Origin: Candidatus Dadabacteria bacterium
GTDB lineage: Bacteria; Desulfobacterota_D; UBA1144; Nemesobacterales; UBA2774
Direction: 5' to 3'
Length of the DNA: 13,665 bases
Assembly: GCA_030632765.1 (NCBI GenBank)
Contig: DAOVUC010000015.1
Coordinates: 1 to 13,665 of the forward strand
Shown here: one piece after another, positions 1 through 6,435 of the stretch
Position numbering within the stretch: the stretch's first letter is position 1
Layout: each line of letters begins with the position of its first letter
Notes under the pieces: generated by a model
Database searches by the model: none
What the model saw: only the letters and a program-made list of their open reading frames with translations
Told to the model about the DNA's origin: nothing
Position numbers and translations under genes: made by a program

Positions 1-2
1 AT

Positions 3-437
3 ATTTTAAATGAAAAGTTTATACGGGAATTGCATAAGCGCCTGTTCGGAGAGGTTTGGGATTGGGCAGGTACGTTCCGCACCACGGGCAAGAATATAGG
101 TGTTGATGCTGCACAAATCGGAGTTCAGTTGAAAATGCTTTTGGATGATACAAAGTACTGGATTGCTAACGAAGCTTATCCTGCCGAAGAAATTGCCATT
201 CGTTTTCACCACAGACTTGTGTCTATTCACCCGTTTTCAAATGGTAACGGCCGTCATGCTCGGATCGCGGCTGACGCGCTGCTGACAAAGGTAATGAATA
301 AGAAGGCTATCGATTGGGCAGGTGGATATAATCTGCAATCTATGGGCAGTAGACGTAAAGAATATATAAATGCATTGAGAGCCGCAGACAGGGGTGATTA
401 TGCACTCCTATTTGCCTTTGCTGGTTATTCTCCGTAA
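3..437 (+). CDS. Fic family protein, mobile mystery protein B type (5' partial)
   Basis: The frame is open from the window edge, so the start codon lies upstream. Fic enzymes usually transfer AMP from ATP onto a hydroxyl of a target protein. The full catalytic loop HPFSNGNGRHAR is present (bases 228-263), matching HPFx(D/N)GNGRxxR with its catalytic His, the phosphate-binding Asn/Gly residues and the final Arg. Upstream, the LHKRLFGEVWDWAGTFR and KNIG stretches match the subgroup named mobile mystery protein B, which is typically encoded beside an HTH protein (mobile mystery protein A) in mobile or plasmid contexts. That partner would be off the left edge. No (S/T)xxxE(G/N) inhibitory helix is visible in the part seen. 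The gene ends in TAA and is followed by long noncoding DNA. The Fic assignment is firm; the subgroup rests on remembered similarity. Confidence 0.9.
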   Translation: MLNEKFIRELHKRLFGEVWDWAGTFRTTGKNIGVDAAQIGVQLKMLLDDTKYWIANEAYPAEEIAIRFHHRLVSIHPFSNGNGRHARIAADALLTKVMNKKAIDWAGGYNLQSMGSRRKEYINALRAADRGDYALLFAFAGYSP

Positions 438-591
438 AGTCTGAGGACGGATACTTCCATAGTACAGCTATGCGCTGGGCACATCTGCATGGTGGGTTAA
501 CTTCAAGCTTTTGTACTAGATTGTAAAGACTGATCATTCGAATATGTTGTTCGTATGATTAAGATTCTAATTTGTCAATTTTATTAACCTT

Positions 592-634
592 CTTTTTTCC
601 GGTTTTCAATTATCAGTTGTTTTCCGGAAAAAAG
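592..634. repeat. 11-bp perfect inverted repeat (hairpin)
   Basis: CTTTTTTCCGG at 592-602 is the exact reverse complement of CCGGAAAAAAG at 624-634, with a 21-nt loop. It could form a hairpin 155 bases after the Fic stop codon. No separate T-run follows it, so a terminator role is only a guess. Confidence 0.55.
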
Positions 635-660
635 GAAAAAGAATTCTCTCTGGAAATTTG

Positions 661-685
661 CTGCACACAATGTGTGCTGATGTAC
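661..685. repeat. Palindromic repeat, copy 1 of the GCAnAC dyad
   Basis: The core GCACAC-AAT-GTGTGC (663-677) is a perfect dyad. The 25-base segment matches 782-806 except at three positions. Two of those three are the partners of a single base pair (C666-G674 here, G787-C795 there), so pairing is preserved. Confidence 0.6.
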
Positions 686-756
686 AATTTCTCTGTAACT
701 CAAAAGTTATGCGTAGGCAGCAGGACATCCCATTAGTCCCGGAAGCTACGAAGAAA

Positions 757-808
757 TAGTACACCCGCGGGGGTTCCCCGCCTGCAGACAATGTCTGCTG
801 AAGTACTA
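757..808. repeat. Y-shaped double-hairpin element
   Basis: The outer arms TAGTAC (757-762) and GTACTA (803-808) are complementary and enclose two hairpins side by side: GCGGGG-GTT-CCCCGC (767-781) and GCAGAC-AAT-GTCTGC (784-798). Folded as one strand this gives a compact three-way junction of three 6-bp stems. The first hairpin is repeated at 878-904 and the second at 661-685, each with one compensatory base-pair change. Function unknown. It could be an RNA fold, a DNA cruciform or a remnant of a small mobile repeat. Confidence 0.6.
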
Positions 809-877
809 GTTCTAAAAACTCCCTCGATGGAGAGTAGCTCTAAATTCTTATAAATCATAGAAGTTAGTTAGAAATTG

Positions 878-904
878 TATACCTGCGAGGGTTCCTCGCC
901 TGCC
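878..904. repeat. Palindromic repeat, copy 2 of the GCGnGG dyad
   Basis: The 27 bases match 760-786 at 22 positions. The hairpin core is GCGAGG-GTT-CCTCGC. The pair G770-C778 of the first copy is replaced by A-T here, so the stem is kept. The second hairpin of the Y-shaped element is not repeated after it. Instead an unrelated dyad, TTGATAT/ATATCAA (905-911 and 924-930), follows. Confidence 0.6.
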
Positions 905-1025
905 TTGATATGTTAGGTTTATAATATCAAAATGTAGAGCACTGAGAAGAAGGGGGATATTGAAAGCTTCTGCTGTTGGGTGGTCTGTAGATCCTGTTTT
1001 GCTCATACTTGATGATTAACATACT

Positions 1026-1709
1026 TTGAACGACAGTATCAGATTATATACTGCGGAGTTTCTCGGAACGTTCTTTCTGGTTTTTGCCGCAACCGGTGTA
1101 GTTATTGTAAACGATATGACGGGAGGTGCCATAACCCACACCGGGATCGCGATTACAACGGGGCTTGTAGTAATGGCCGTAGTGTATGCAGTGGGAGATG
1201 TCTCGGGCTCACATATAAATCCGGCGGTAACGGTTGGTTTCTGGCTAGCGGGGAGATTCCCGGGGTACCGGGTGATACAGTACATAGTCAGCCAGTGCCT
1301 TGGCGCTATAGCTGCTAGTTTACTGCTTGCTTTCCTATTCCCGGGTCTGATTGCTCTTACTGTTACATTGCCTGCGGGTTCGGTAATGCAGTCTTTTGTG
1401 CTCGAGATAGTAATTACCCTTTTCTTAATGTTTACAATACTTAGCGTATCTACAGGAAGTATGGAGAAAGGCATCATGGCAGGGAGCGCTATAGGGGCTG
1501 TTATCGGATTATCGGTACTTTGGGCCGGACCCATAACAGGGGCATCTATGAACCCCGCTCGTTCTATAGCACCGGCTCTTGTCTCTCTTGATTTTACAAG
1601 CCTGTGGATATATATAGCCGGTCCCATAATCGGGGCATCTATATCTGTAATTGCCTTCCGTATCGTCCACAAGCCTTTGAGCACAGGTCGTGAAAGAAAG
1701 GACTTCTAG
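1026..1709 (+). CDS. Aquaporin (MIP family channel)
   Basis: A 227-aa inner-membrane channel for water or small neutral solutes, of normal family length. Both half-helix signatures are present: SGSHINPAVT in loop B (NPA at 65-67) and TGASMNPARS in loop E (NPA at 176-178, followed by the selectivity-filter Arg). Six hydrophobic helices can be traced. The stretch from GPITGASMNPARS to WIYIAGPIIGA is closer to NIP/AqpN- and AqpM-like channels than to AqpZ, so solutes such as glycerol, urea or metalloid acids are possible; this is inference. The frame is closed by TAA at 1017 and the first usable codon is TTG 1026, giving a sensible N-terminus (MNDSIRLYTAEFLGTFFLVF). No clear Shine-Dalgarno sequence lies just upstream, so the start is less certain than the product. 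The gene ends at a strong terminator. Confidence 0.9.
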   Translation: MNDSIRLYTAEFLGTFFLVFAATGVVIVNDMTGGAITHTGIAITTGLVVMAVVYAVGDVSGSHINPAVTVGFWLAGRFPGYRVIQYIVSQCLGAIAASLLLAFLFPGLIALTVTLPAGSVMQSFVLEIVITLFLMFTILSVSTGSMEKGIMAGSAIGAVIGLSVLWAGPITGASMNPARSIAPALVSLDFTSLWIYIAGPIIGASISVIAFRIVHKPLSTGRERKDF

Positions 1710-1816
1710 TCATACTTTCAAACTTAGGGAGCGCATAATTTCTGTTATGCTCAATAATTTTGATTTCTGATTTAACTTCGTAACACCATGAACTGAAAGT
1801 ATAATAGATATAAAAG

Positions 1817-1842
1817 AAGGGCCGCGTTGCTGCGGCCCTTTT
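1817..1842. terminator. Bidirectional intrinsic terminator
   Basis: AAGGGCCGC (1817-1825), loop GTTGCT and GCGGCCCTT (1832-1840) form a perfect 9-bp GC-rich stem, with T bases after it on the plus strand and A bases before it (a T-run on the minus strand). It sits between the convergent aquaporin and osmC-like genes and can end both transcripts. Confidence 0.92.
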
Positions 1843-1852
1843 AATTGAGTGT

Positions 1853-2437
1853 TTATTTTTCATTTACTGTAATTGTTACTGGAACAGAGTTAGTTACGAT
1901 ATCGAATACAGGCGAGCCCATGCAGAGTTTTTCAAGTTGTTTTAACGTTTCAGGAGCTGCCCCATCAGCTTTAACCTTAAAGTTAACTCTTATGTTCTGA
2001 TAGCCGTTGCGTACGTCATCTGAGATTTCGAGTAATCCTCTTACATCAAGATCGCCCTCAAGCTCTGATTCAACTTCGTCGAGTTTTATGCCAAGTAGCG
2101 CTGCTTTGTAGACCATGGTTGTAGTCATACAGCCTGCTAGCGCGTGAAGTACATACTCTACAGGGTTAGCTCCCTTATCTTCTCCTAGTAAAACAGGCGG
2201 CTCGTCGTTATCCATGACAAAAGCCTCCTCTCTAAAATTTTCCTGAAGTGCGCCGTAGTATCCGTTAATCTCAGAGCGGTTGTGCCCACCGTTAATCCAT
2301 TTGTTTGACGCCCTGAACTTAAAGCCGGCTATATCCGAATTCTCCTTAATTAACCCGACCGTGTCTACCAATTGTGTTACGTTTACTCCGTTTACTACTA
2401 AATTCTGTTTTGTGTCTAATGCTGTTTGTTCTGACAT
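1853..2437 (-). CDS. OsmC family protein (peroxide/osmotic stress)
   Basis: A 194-aa cytoplasmic protein of the OsmC/Ohr superfamily, thiol peroxidases that reduce organic hydroperoxides. The family block NPVEYVLHALAGCMTTTMVY carries the peroxidatic cysteine (C103). The usual second active-site region reads LCMGSPVFDIVTNSVPV. Where classical OsmC has CPV, this protein has SPV (S175), with a cysteine three residues earlier (C172). So it belongs to the divergent subgroup with an INGGHNRSEINGYYGA segment and may use a different resolving thiol or have a different substrate. The start is fixed by a strong AAGGAGGG 7 bases upstream of ATG. A sigma-54 promoter with upstream dyads precedes it, and the neighbouring activator gene is the obvious regulator. 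Transcription ends at the 1817-1842 terminator. Confidence 0.93.
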   Translation of the reverse strand: MSEQTALDTKQNLVVNGVNVTQLVDTVGLIKENSDIAGFKFRASNKWINGGHNRSEINGYYGALQENFREEAFVMDNDEPPVLLGEDKGANPVEYVLHALAGCMTTTMVYKAALLGIKLDEVESELEGDLDVRGLLEISDDVRNGYQNIRVNFKVKADGAAPETLKQLEKLCMGSPVFDIVTNSVPVTITVNEK

Positions 2438-2492
2438 GTTTAATCCCTCCTTAATTTAGATTTTTTGTCGTCAAGAACTTAATCACTTATAG

Positions 2493-2509
2493 TGCATATG
2501 GCGTGCCAA
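2493..2509 (-). promoter_or_regulatory. Sigma-54 promoter of the osmC-like gene
   Basis: On the minus strand this reads TTGGCACGCCATATGCA, against the consensus YTGGCACGrNNNTTGCW. The -24 GG and -12 GC are separated by exactly 10 bases and only two consensus positions differ. Transcription would start near 2483, giving a leader of about 45 bases before the OsmC start. A sigma-54 activator is encoded immediately upstream. Confidence 0.82.
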
Positions 2510-2575
2510 ATTAAGATAAATTCGCAATAGTCAATGATTACAGCGGGTTAGGTGGACAATGTTGATTTCAAAATT

Positions 2576-2591
2576 TTACGAAATTTCGTAT
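2576..2591. promoter_or_regulatory. Activator-site dyad 1 (TTACGA-N4-TCGTAT)
   Basis: TTACGAAATTTCGTAT contains a perfect 14-bp palindrome (2577-2590). Its centre is about 100 bp upstream of the predicted sigma-54 start site, a usual distance for an enhancer bound by a Fis-HTH activator. Confidence 0.7.
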
Positions 2592-2592
2592 A

Positions 2593-2608
2593 TTACGAGA
2601 ACTCGTAA
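2593..2608. promoter_or_regulatory. Activator-site dyad 2 (TTACGA-N4-TCGTAA)
   Basis: TTACGAGAACTCGTAA has perfect 7-bp arms around a 2-bp centre and follows dyad 1 directly, with the centres 17 bp apart. It shares the TTACGA/TCGTAA half-sites with dyad 1. Confidence 0.7.
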
Positions 2609-2615
2609 GAAGAAA

Positions 2616-2631
2616 TGACGGTTTTTCGTAT
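2616..2631. promoter_or_regulatory. Activator-site dyad 3, degenerate
   Basis: TGACGGTTTTTCGTAT keeps 9 of the 12 half-site bases of the TTACGA-N4-TCGTAA pattern. Its centre is 23 bp from that of dyad 2, about two helical turns. It is probably a weaker third site of the same array. Confidence 0.45.
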
Positions 2632-2688
2632 AAATTAGAAAAGGATTAGTATGGTTATCTCTTCTTGTAGATAGAAGGGCTACTGTAT

Positions 2689-4620
2689 TTAGGCCGGGCG
2701 TTTAATGCCAAGCGCTTTTATACGGGAGCTCAGGGTTGTAGAGGGCATTCCAAGTAGAGCGGCCGCGCCTTTTTCTCCCGATACGCGCCAGTTGGTTTTT
2801 TCAAGCGCTAGAATAATATTACGGCGCTCTATCTCCTGAATTTCTCTGGAAGTACGGACTTGTATGGACTCTGAATCATCTATGTTGCCTGAAAAGCTTA
2901 CTTCTACACCCGGCACTGCAGGTAGGGCGCTGTCAAGATTGAGCTCTCCGTTACTCGATGTGATGACAGCTCGCTCTATCACATTTTGGAGCTCCCGAAT
3001 GTTTCCAAGCCATTCATATGATTTTAGCCTCATCATATCTTCATCGGATAGAGGGGAGACATCGATGCCCATCTTGCGTGCTGATTTCTCGGAAAAGACC
3101 GATGCAAGCTTGATTACATCGTCCCCGCGCTCTCTTAAGGGAGGCACTTCTATAGGGAAGACGTTTAGCCTGTAGAATAGGTCTTGGCGGAACTTGCCTT
3201 CTTCTACAGTTTTAAGAAGATCACGGTTTGTGGCGCATATCACGCGCACGTTGACCTTGATTGTCTGTGAGCTTCCAACGGGTTCAAACTCTCCTTCCTG
3301 CAGCACGCGGAGTAATTTGGATTGTAGATCGAGAGGAAGCTCTCCAATTTCGTCTAAAAATATAGTCCCCCGGTCTGCAAGAGCGAAACGCCCCTCACGG
3401 TCAGAGGTGGCTCCGGTATAAGCTCCTTTTAAGTGACCGAAGAATTCACTTTCAATGAGCGCTGCAGGTATGGCGGCGCAGTTGACTTTGATAAGCGGGT
3501 TGTTTCTCCTTCCGCTCTCGGCATGGATTGCCCTTGCGATGAGCTCCTTTCCTGTGCCGGTTTCTCCGGATATCAAAATGGTTGCATCAGTGCCTGAGAC
3601 CTGATTGATTTCTCCAAACACTTTCTGCAGTGCTTTGCTGTCTCCAATGATCTCATCAAAATTGAGCAGTGATTTAATCTCCTCTTTCAGATATTCGGTT
3701 TCACTTGAAAGTGACTTTATTTTATTTTCTGCCAGGAGTCTGTCGTTTACGTTTCTAAGTATTATTGTGAAGAAATTCTCTTTCCCAAGCACATAGCGTG
3801 AGATAGTGGCCTCGGCTTGGAATTGGTTGCCATCTGATCCTCTGGCACTCAGACCGCCGGGTATCCAGAGGTATTTATCCCCTTCTTTTATTTCAATTAG
3901 CTCATCAATTATAAGTGTGAGTTTGTATGCGCTCTCTTTTGAGAGAAGCTCCAGGAAATTCGCCCCTATTAGCTTATCTGCGGATTCCTTGAATACCTTT
4001 TCCGCAGCCGAGTTCATCATCGTAATATCGCTGTCACAGTTAAGTTCGATAATGGCGTCCATTGCGCTATCGATAAGCCGCCCAAGTTTTTCCTCCCTTT
4101 GATGAACCTCTGACTCTGCTTTGATCCTTCTAAGCTCGGCGCATGCGCGGGAGGCGAAGATTCTAAATATAGTCATGCCCCTTGGTTCTTCGGGCATGGG
4201 TTTTGAATCGAGAACTGCCAGGTGGCCTAATATGGTTCCGTCAACATCTAATAACGGCACCCCGGCGTAACTCACAGCCTCATAAGGCTCTAGGTCCGGG
4301 TCATCGGGGAATAGGGCAACTACGTTTTCCGGTACATGGACGAGCCGTTTTTCCTCAATTACAGGCTCACATGGGGTTCCGGCGATTTTGTACTCATATT
4401 CTTTAACAAGGGCGCCGTCCAGCCAAAATGCAATTGAGCGCAGAAGGCCTTCCTCTTCTAAGTATTCCGTAACCCATGCGCCTTTCATATTCAGAGCTTT
4501 GGACAGGTTCTCAACAAGTGCTTTAAAAAATGCCTCACCGGTTTCTGTAGCTGTGCCCTCAAGTATCATCCGGAGTGAGGCGTTTTCATCAATTGTTTTT
4601 AAATCGCTCTTATCCGACAT
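2689..4620 (-). CDS. Sigma-54 activator, GAF-PAS-AAA+-Fis HTH
   Basis: A 643-aa bacterial enhancer-binding protein that remodels the sigma-54 RNA polymerase by ATP hydrolysis. Domain order: a GAF-like sensor (about 15-165), a PAS domain (about 178-298), a short coiled linker (298-318) and the AAA+ core (about 322-555). The core carries Walker A GETGTGKE (352-359), the sigma-54-contacting loop as GAYTGA (399-404; Tyr in place of the usual Phe), Walker B FLDEIGE (421-427) and arginine residues in the FRQDLFYRL region. A Fis-type HTH forms the C-terminus (about 597-640). There is no response-regulator receiver domain, so the signal is probably a small ligand or redox cue. AAGG lies 7 bases before ATG. 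The adjacent downstream osmC-like gene has a sigma-54 promoter and dyads suited to a Fis-HTH dimer, making it the likely target. Confidence 0.95.
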   Translation of the reverse strand: MSDKSDLKTIDENASLRMILEGTATETGEAFFKALVENLSKALNMKGAWVTEYLEEEGLLRSIAFWLDGALVKEYEYKIAGTPCEPVIEEKRLVHVPENVVALFPDDPDLEPYEAVSYAGVPLLDVDGTILGHLAVLDSKPMPEEPRGMTIFRIFASRACAELRRIKAESEVHQREEKLGRLIDSAMDAIIELNCDSDITMMNSAAEKVFKESADKLIGANFLELLSKESAYKLTLIIDELIEIKEGDKYLWIPGGLSARGSDGNQFQAEATISRYVLGKENFFTIILRNVNDRLLAENKIKSLSSETEYLKEEIKSLLNFDEIIGDSKALQKVFGEINQVSGTDATILISGETGTGKELIARAIHAESGRRNNPLIKVNCAAIPAALIESEFFGHLKGAYTGATSDREGRFALADRGTIFLDEIGELPLDLQSKLLRVLQEGEFEPVGSSQTIKVNVRVICATNRDLLKTVEEGKFRQDLFYRLNVFPIEVPPLRERGDDVIKLASVFSEKSARKMGIDVSPLSDEDMMRLKSYEWLGNIRELQNVIERAVITSSNGELNLDSALPAVPGVEVSFSGNIDDSESIQVRTSREIQEIERRNIILALEKTNWRVSGEKGAAALLGMPSTTLSSRIKALGIKRPA

Positions 4621-4735
4621 AAACTAACCTTACAACTGGATTCTCTAAGTAGCTCCTAAAGTTAGGTGGAACTTTAATCCCTAAATTCACCATAGGGCGG
4701 TTCATAGACCTTGTACGGCTGAACGTTCTGCGTGC

Positions 4736-5002
4736 CTAATCGTCGAGTTTCTTTTTGATAATATTCATCTCTTGATCGAGAAAAATTTCATACTTGAGAC
4801 CGTCATCACAGATTACGTCTTCCGCTTCGAAATATTTGCCGTCTAGCTCGACCTCGCCTACGTTTGGACAGCCTTGAGCCGAAAGCGCCTCAACAACTTT
4901 TGCCCTTTCTTGTGGTGTGGCGTTTCTGTCTGCAAATGCGTTTTGAGTAAATAGAGCTGATGTCAGAATTAATACGGTGACGAGCAGGTTCCAACTTTTC
5001 AT
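4736..5002 (-). CDS. Small exported two-cysteine protein
   Basis: An 88-aa protein with a clear Sec signal peptide (MKSWNLLVTVLILTSALF..., cleavage probably after NAFA, residue 24). The mature part is about 64 residues and acidic, with two cysteines (C45 and C65) that could form a disulfide in the periplasm. The pattern 'TPQERAKVVEAL..QGC...GEVELDGKYFEAEDVICDDGLKYEIFLD' resembles small PepSY-like periplasmic proteins in which a strand pair reads out 'DGKYEI-LD', but the match is too weak to name a function. ATG is preceded by GGAGGG at good spacing. An extended -10 box lies upstream. It is divergent from the phosphate transporter gene, with which it shares a 185-base control region. Confidence 0.8.
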   Translation of the reverse strand: MKSWNLLVTVLILTSALFTQNAFADRNATPQERAKVVEALSAQGCPNVGEVELDGKYFEAEDVICDDGLKYEIFLDQEMNIIKKKLDD

Positions 5003-5039
5003 TCTATCCCTCCGTTACTTTTTAAGCTTAACATCTATC

Positions 5040-5048
5040 ATTATATCA
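5040..5048 (-). promoter_or_regulatory. Extended -10 promoter of the small exported protein
   Basis: On the minus strand this reads TGATATAAT, a TGn extension plus a perfect TATAAT. No good -35 box is visible, which is common for extended -10 promoters. It lies about 38 bases upstream of the start codon at 5002. Confidence 0.45.
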
Positions 5049-5114
5049 TATATAAGGTCTATATTATTTCTCTGATTATTATTGTAGAATATCCACAAGT
5101 CAAGAAGTAGATTC

Positions 5115-5142
5115 TTTACATGGTAAATTTGCTGTATATATT
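5115..5142 (+). promoter_or_regulatory. Sigma-70 promoter of the phosphate cotransporter
   Basis: TTTACA (5115-5120), a 16-base spacer and TATATT (5137-5142) each match the consensus at 5 of 6 positions. Transcription would start near 5149, just before the dyad at 5153-5168 and about 40 bases before the start codon. Confidence 0.55.
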
Positions 5143-5152
5143 GTTATCTGAC

Positions 5153-5168
5153 TTACATTTTAATGTAA
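5153..5168. promoter_or_regulatory. Perfect dyad at the transcription start (operator candidate)
   Basis: TTACATT-TT-AATGTAA is a perfect inverted repeat placed just downstream of the predicted start site and 19 bases before the ATG at 5188. That position would suit a repressor. The regulator is not identifiable from this window. Confidence 0.5.
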
Positions 5169-5187
5169 CCTAGGCCCTAAGGTTTTT

Positions 5188-6408
5188 ATGAATAATTCTA
5201 AAACTGAAGTAAGAAGCTTATTTCTCTCGTGGATTGGTATATCTGCTCTTATCTATCTACTGATGGTCGGTGTGGGTGTTATAGGGGTTGGGTTCGATTG
5301 GATTTCAGGCGGCCCTAAAGGGGCTGAGAAACTCTTCTCCTTCGCTACAAATCCTATTGTCGGGGTAATACTCGGCACTCTTGCAACAGCACTGGTTCAG
5401 TCCTCTAGCACAGTAACTTCTGTAATAGTCGCACTCGTGGCCGGGGGTATGCCCGTTGAGATTGCGGTGCCCATGGTGATGGGCGCAAATATGGGTACTA
5501 CGATTACCAATACGATTGTAAGTCTCGGCAATATTAGAGAAACAAAGGCCTTCCACCGTTCCTTCAGCGCCGCAACTGTGCACGACTTCTTTAACCTCTA
5601 TGCAATATTGATATTTCTGCCGATTGAGGTCGTCTTTCATCCCCTCCAGAGAACGGCAGGTGTAATGGCCAGCTGGTTATTGGACGGCGGATCAGCTTCT
5701 ATTAGCAACATAAATGTGCTCTCTCTGATAATAAAACCTGTGGTTGTGAACCTGGAGCAAGTCTTTAGAGGAATACCCGGGACTGTAGACGCTTCACTAT
5801 TTACAGCTTTTGGAATAGGGCTCGTGTTCTTCTCCGTAATCTATATGAGTAAGCTCTTAAAATCTGTTATGACGGGCAGGGCCAAAGCTATGTTGGACAA
5901 GGCTCTTGGAAAGGGTGTGCTTGTCGGAATTTTCGCGGGCGCGCTAATAACAATGATTGTGCAGTCCTCCTCAACTACCACGAGTCTCCTTGTTCCTCTT
6001 GCGGGCGCGGGCGTGCTCTCCTTGAGGCAAGTCTTTCCCTTTACGCTCGGGGCTAATATAGGAACTACCATTACAGCCTTGCTTGCCGCAACGGCCATTT
6101 TGGGCGGGAACAAAATATTCGCGCTCCAGATAGCGCTTGTACATTTTCTTTTTAACTTCTCCGGTGTGATCCTCTTTGCTCTGGTGCCGTGGCTCTATGA
6201 GCTTCCTATCCGTTCAGCGGAATGGCTCGGCGGCCTTACTGAGAGAAACAGGGGGTATGCGTTTGGCTATATCTTCGGTGTGTTTTTTATAATTCCCGGC
6301 TCTGTATTCGGCGGGCAATCAATACTGAATGATTTAGATCCCGAAGTAGTGCAAGCTGAGCAAAATACTGAGCAAATGAAGGTTATTGAACAAGAACTTG
6401 ATGAATAG
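5188..6408 (+). CDS. Na+/phosphate cotransporter (NptA/PF02690 type)
   Basis: A 406-aa polytopic inner-membrane protein that imports phosphate with sodium. It shows the internal duplication typical of the family: repeat 1 has ALVQSSSTVTS (QSSS at 71-74) and GANMGTTITNT (99-109), and repeat 2 has MIVQSSSTTTS (QSSS at 259-262) and GANIGTTITALL (288-299). It lacks the C-terminal PhoU-like domain of YjbB-type members and ends in a short acidic tail, so it is closer to NptA. AAGG lies 5 bases before ATG. A single-gene transcript is likely: a good promoter and an operator-like dyad precede it, and the convergent NmrA-like gene ends 27 bases after its stop codon. No terminator hairpin was seen in that short gap. 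Confidence 0.94.
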   Translation: MNNSKTEVRSLFLSWIGISALIYLLMVGVGVIGVGFDWISGGPKGAEKLFSFATNPIVGVILGTLATALVQSSSTVTSVIVALVAGGMPVEIAVPMVMGANMGTTITNTIVSLGNIRETKAFHRSFSAATVHDFFNLYAILIFLPIEVVFHPLQRTAGVMASWLLDGGSASISNINVLSLIIKPVVVNLEQVFRGIPGTVDASLFTAFGIGLVFFSVIYMSKLLKSVMTGRAKAMLDKALGKGVLVGIFAGALITMIVQSSSTTTSLLVPLAGAGVLSLRQVFPFTLGANIGTTITALLAATAILGGNKIFALQIALVHFLFNFSGVILFALVPWLYELPIRSAEWLGGLTERNRGYAFGYIFGVFFIIPGSVFGGQSILNDLDPEVVQAEQNTEQMKVIEQELDE

Positions 6409-6435
6409 GTCTTATTAATGCCCTTTAATTCTTTC

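Larger units (their letters stand above)
438..1025. other. Noncoding stretch with many small hairpins
   Basis: No convincing gene lies in these 588 bases. They hold an imperfect hairpin near 532-557, an 11-bp inverted repeat (592-634), two copies of a GCA(C/G)AC dyad (661-685, 782-806), two copies of a GCG(G/A)GG dyad (760-786, 878-904) and an AT-rich dyad (905-930). A TATAAT at 920-925 could be a -10 box for the aquaporin, but no good -35 box lies at the correct distance. A TTG at 960 with a good ribosome-binding sequence (AGAAGGGGG) opens a frame of only 19 codons, in the same frame as the aquaporin and closed by TAA at 1017. Confidence 0.5.

Noticed and set aside
438..900. Integron attC sites after the Fic gene
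   Set aside because: GTTATGC and TTAAC-like pieces occur, but no correctly ordered RYYYAAC...GTTRRRY pair with L boxes could be found, and no integrase is in the window.
438..1025. CRISPR array suggested by repeated dyads
   Set aside because: Only two copies of each dyad exist, spaced about 120 bases apart, with no regular repeat-spacer pattern and no cas genes.
1016..1684. 222-codon minus-strand open frame opposite the aquaporin
   Set aside because: It is a shadow of the aquaporin: low-complexity Ala/Ile/Thr composition, no ribosome-binding site and no recognisable domain, whereas the plus strand has both NPA motifs.
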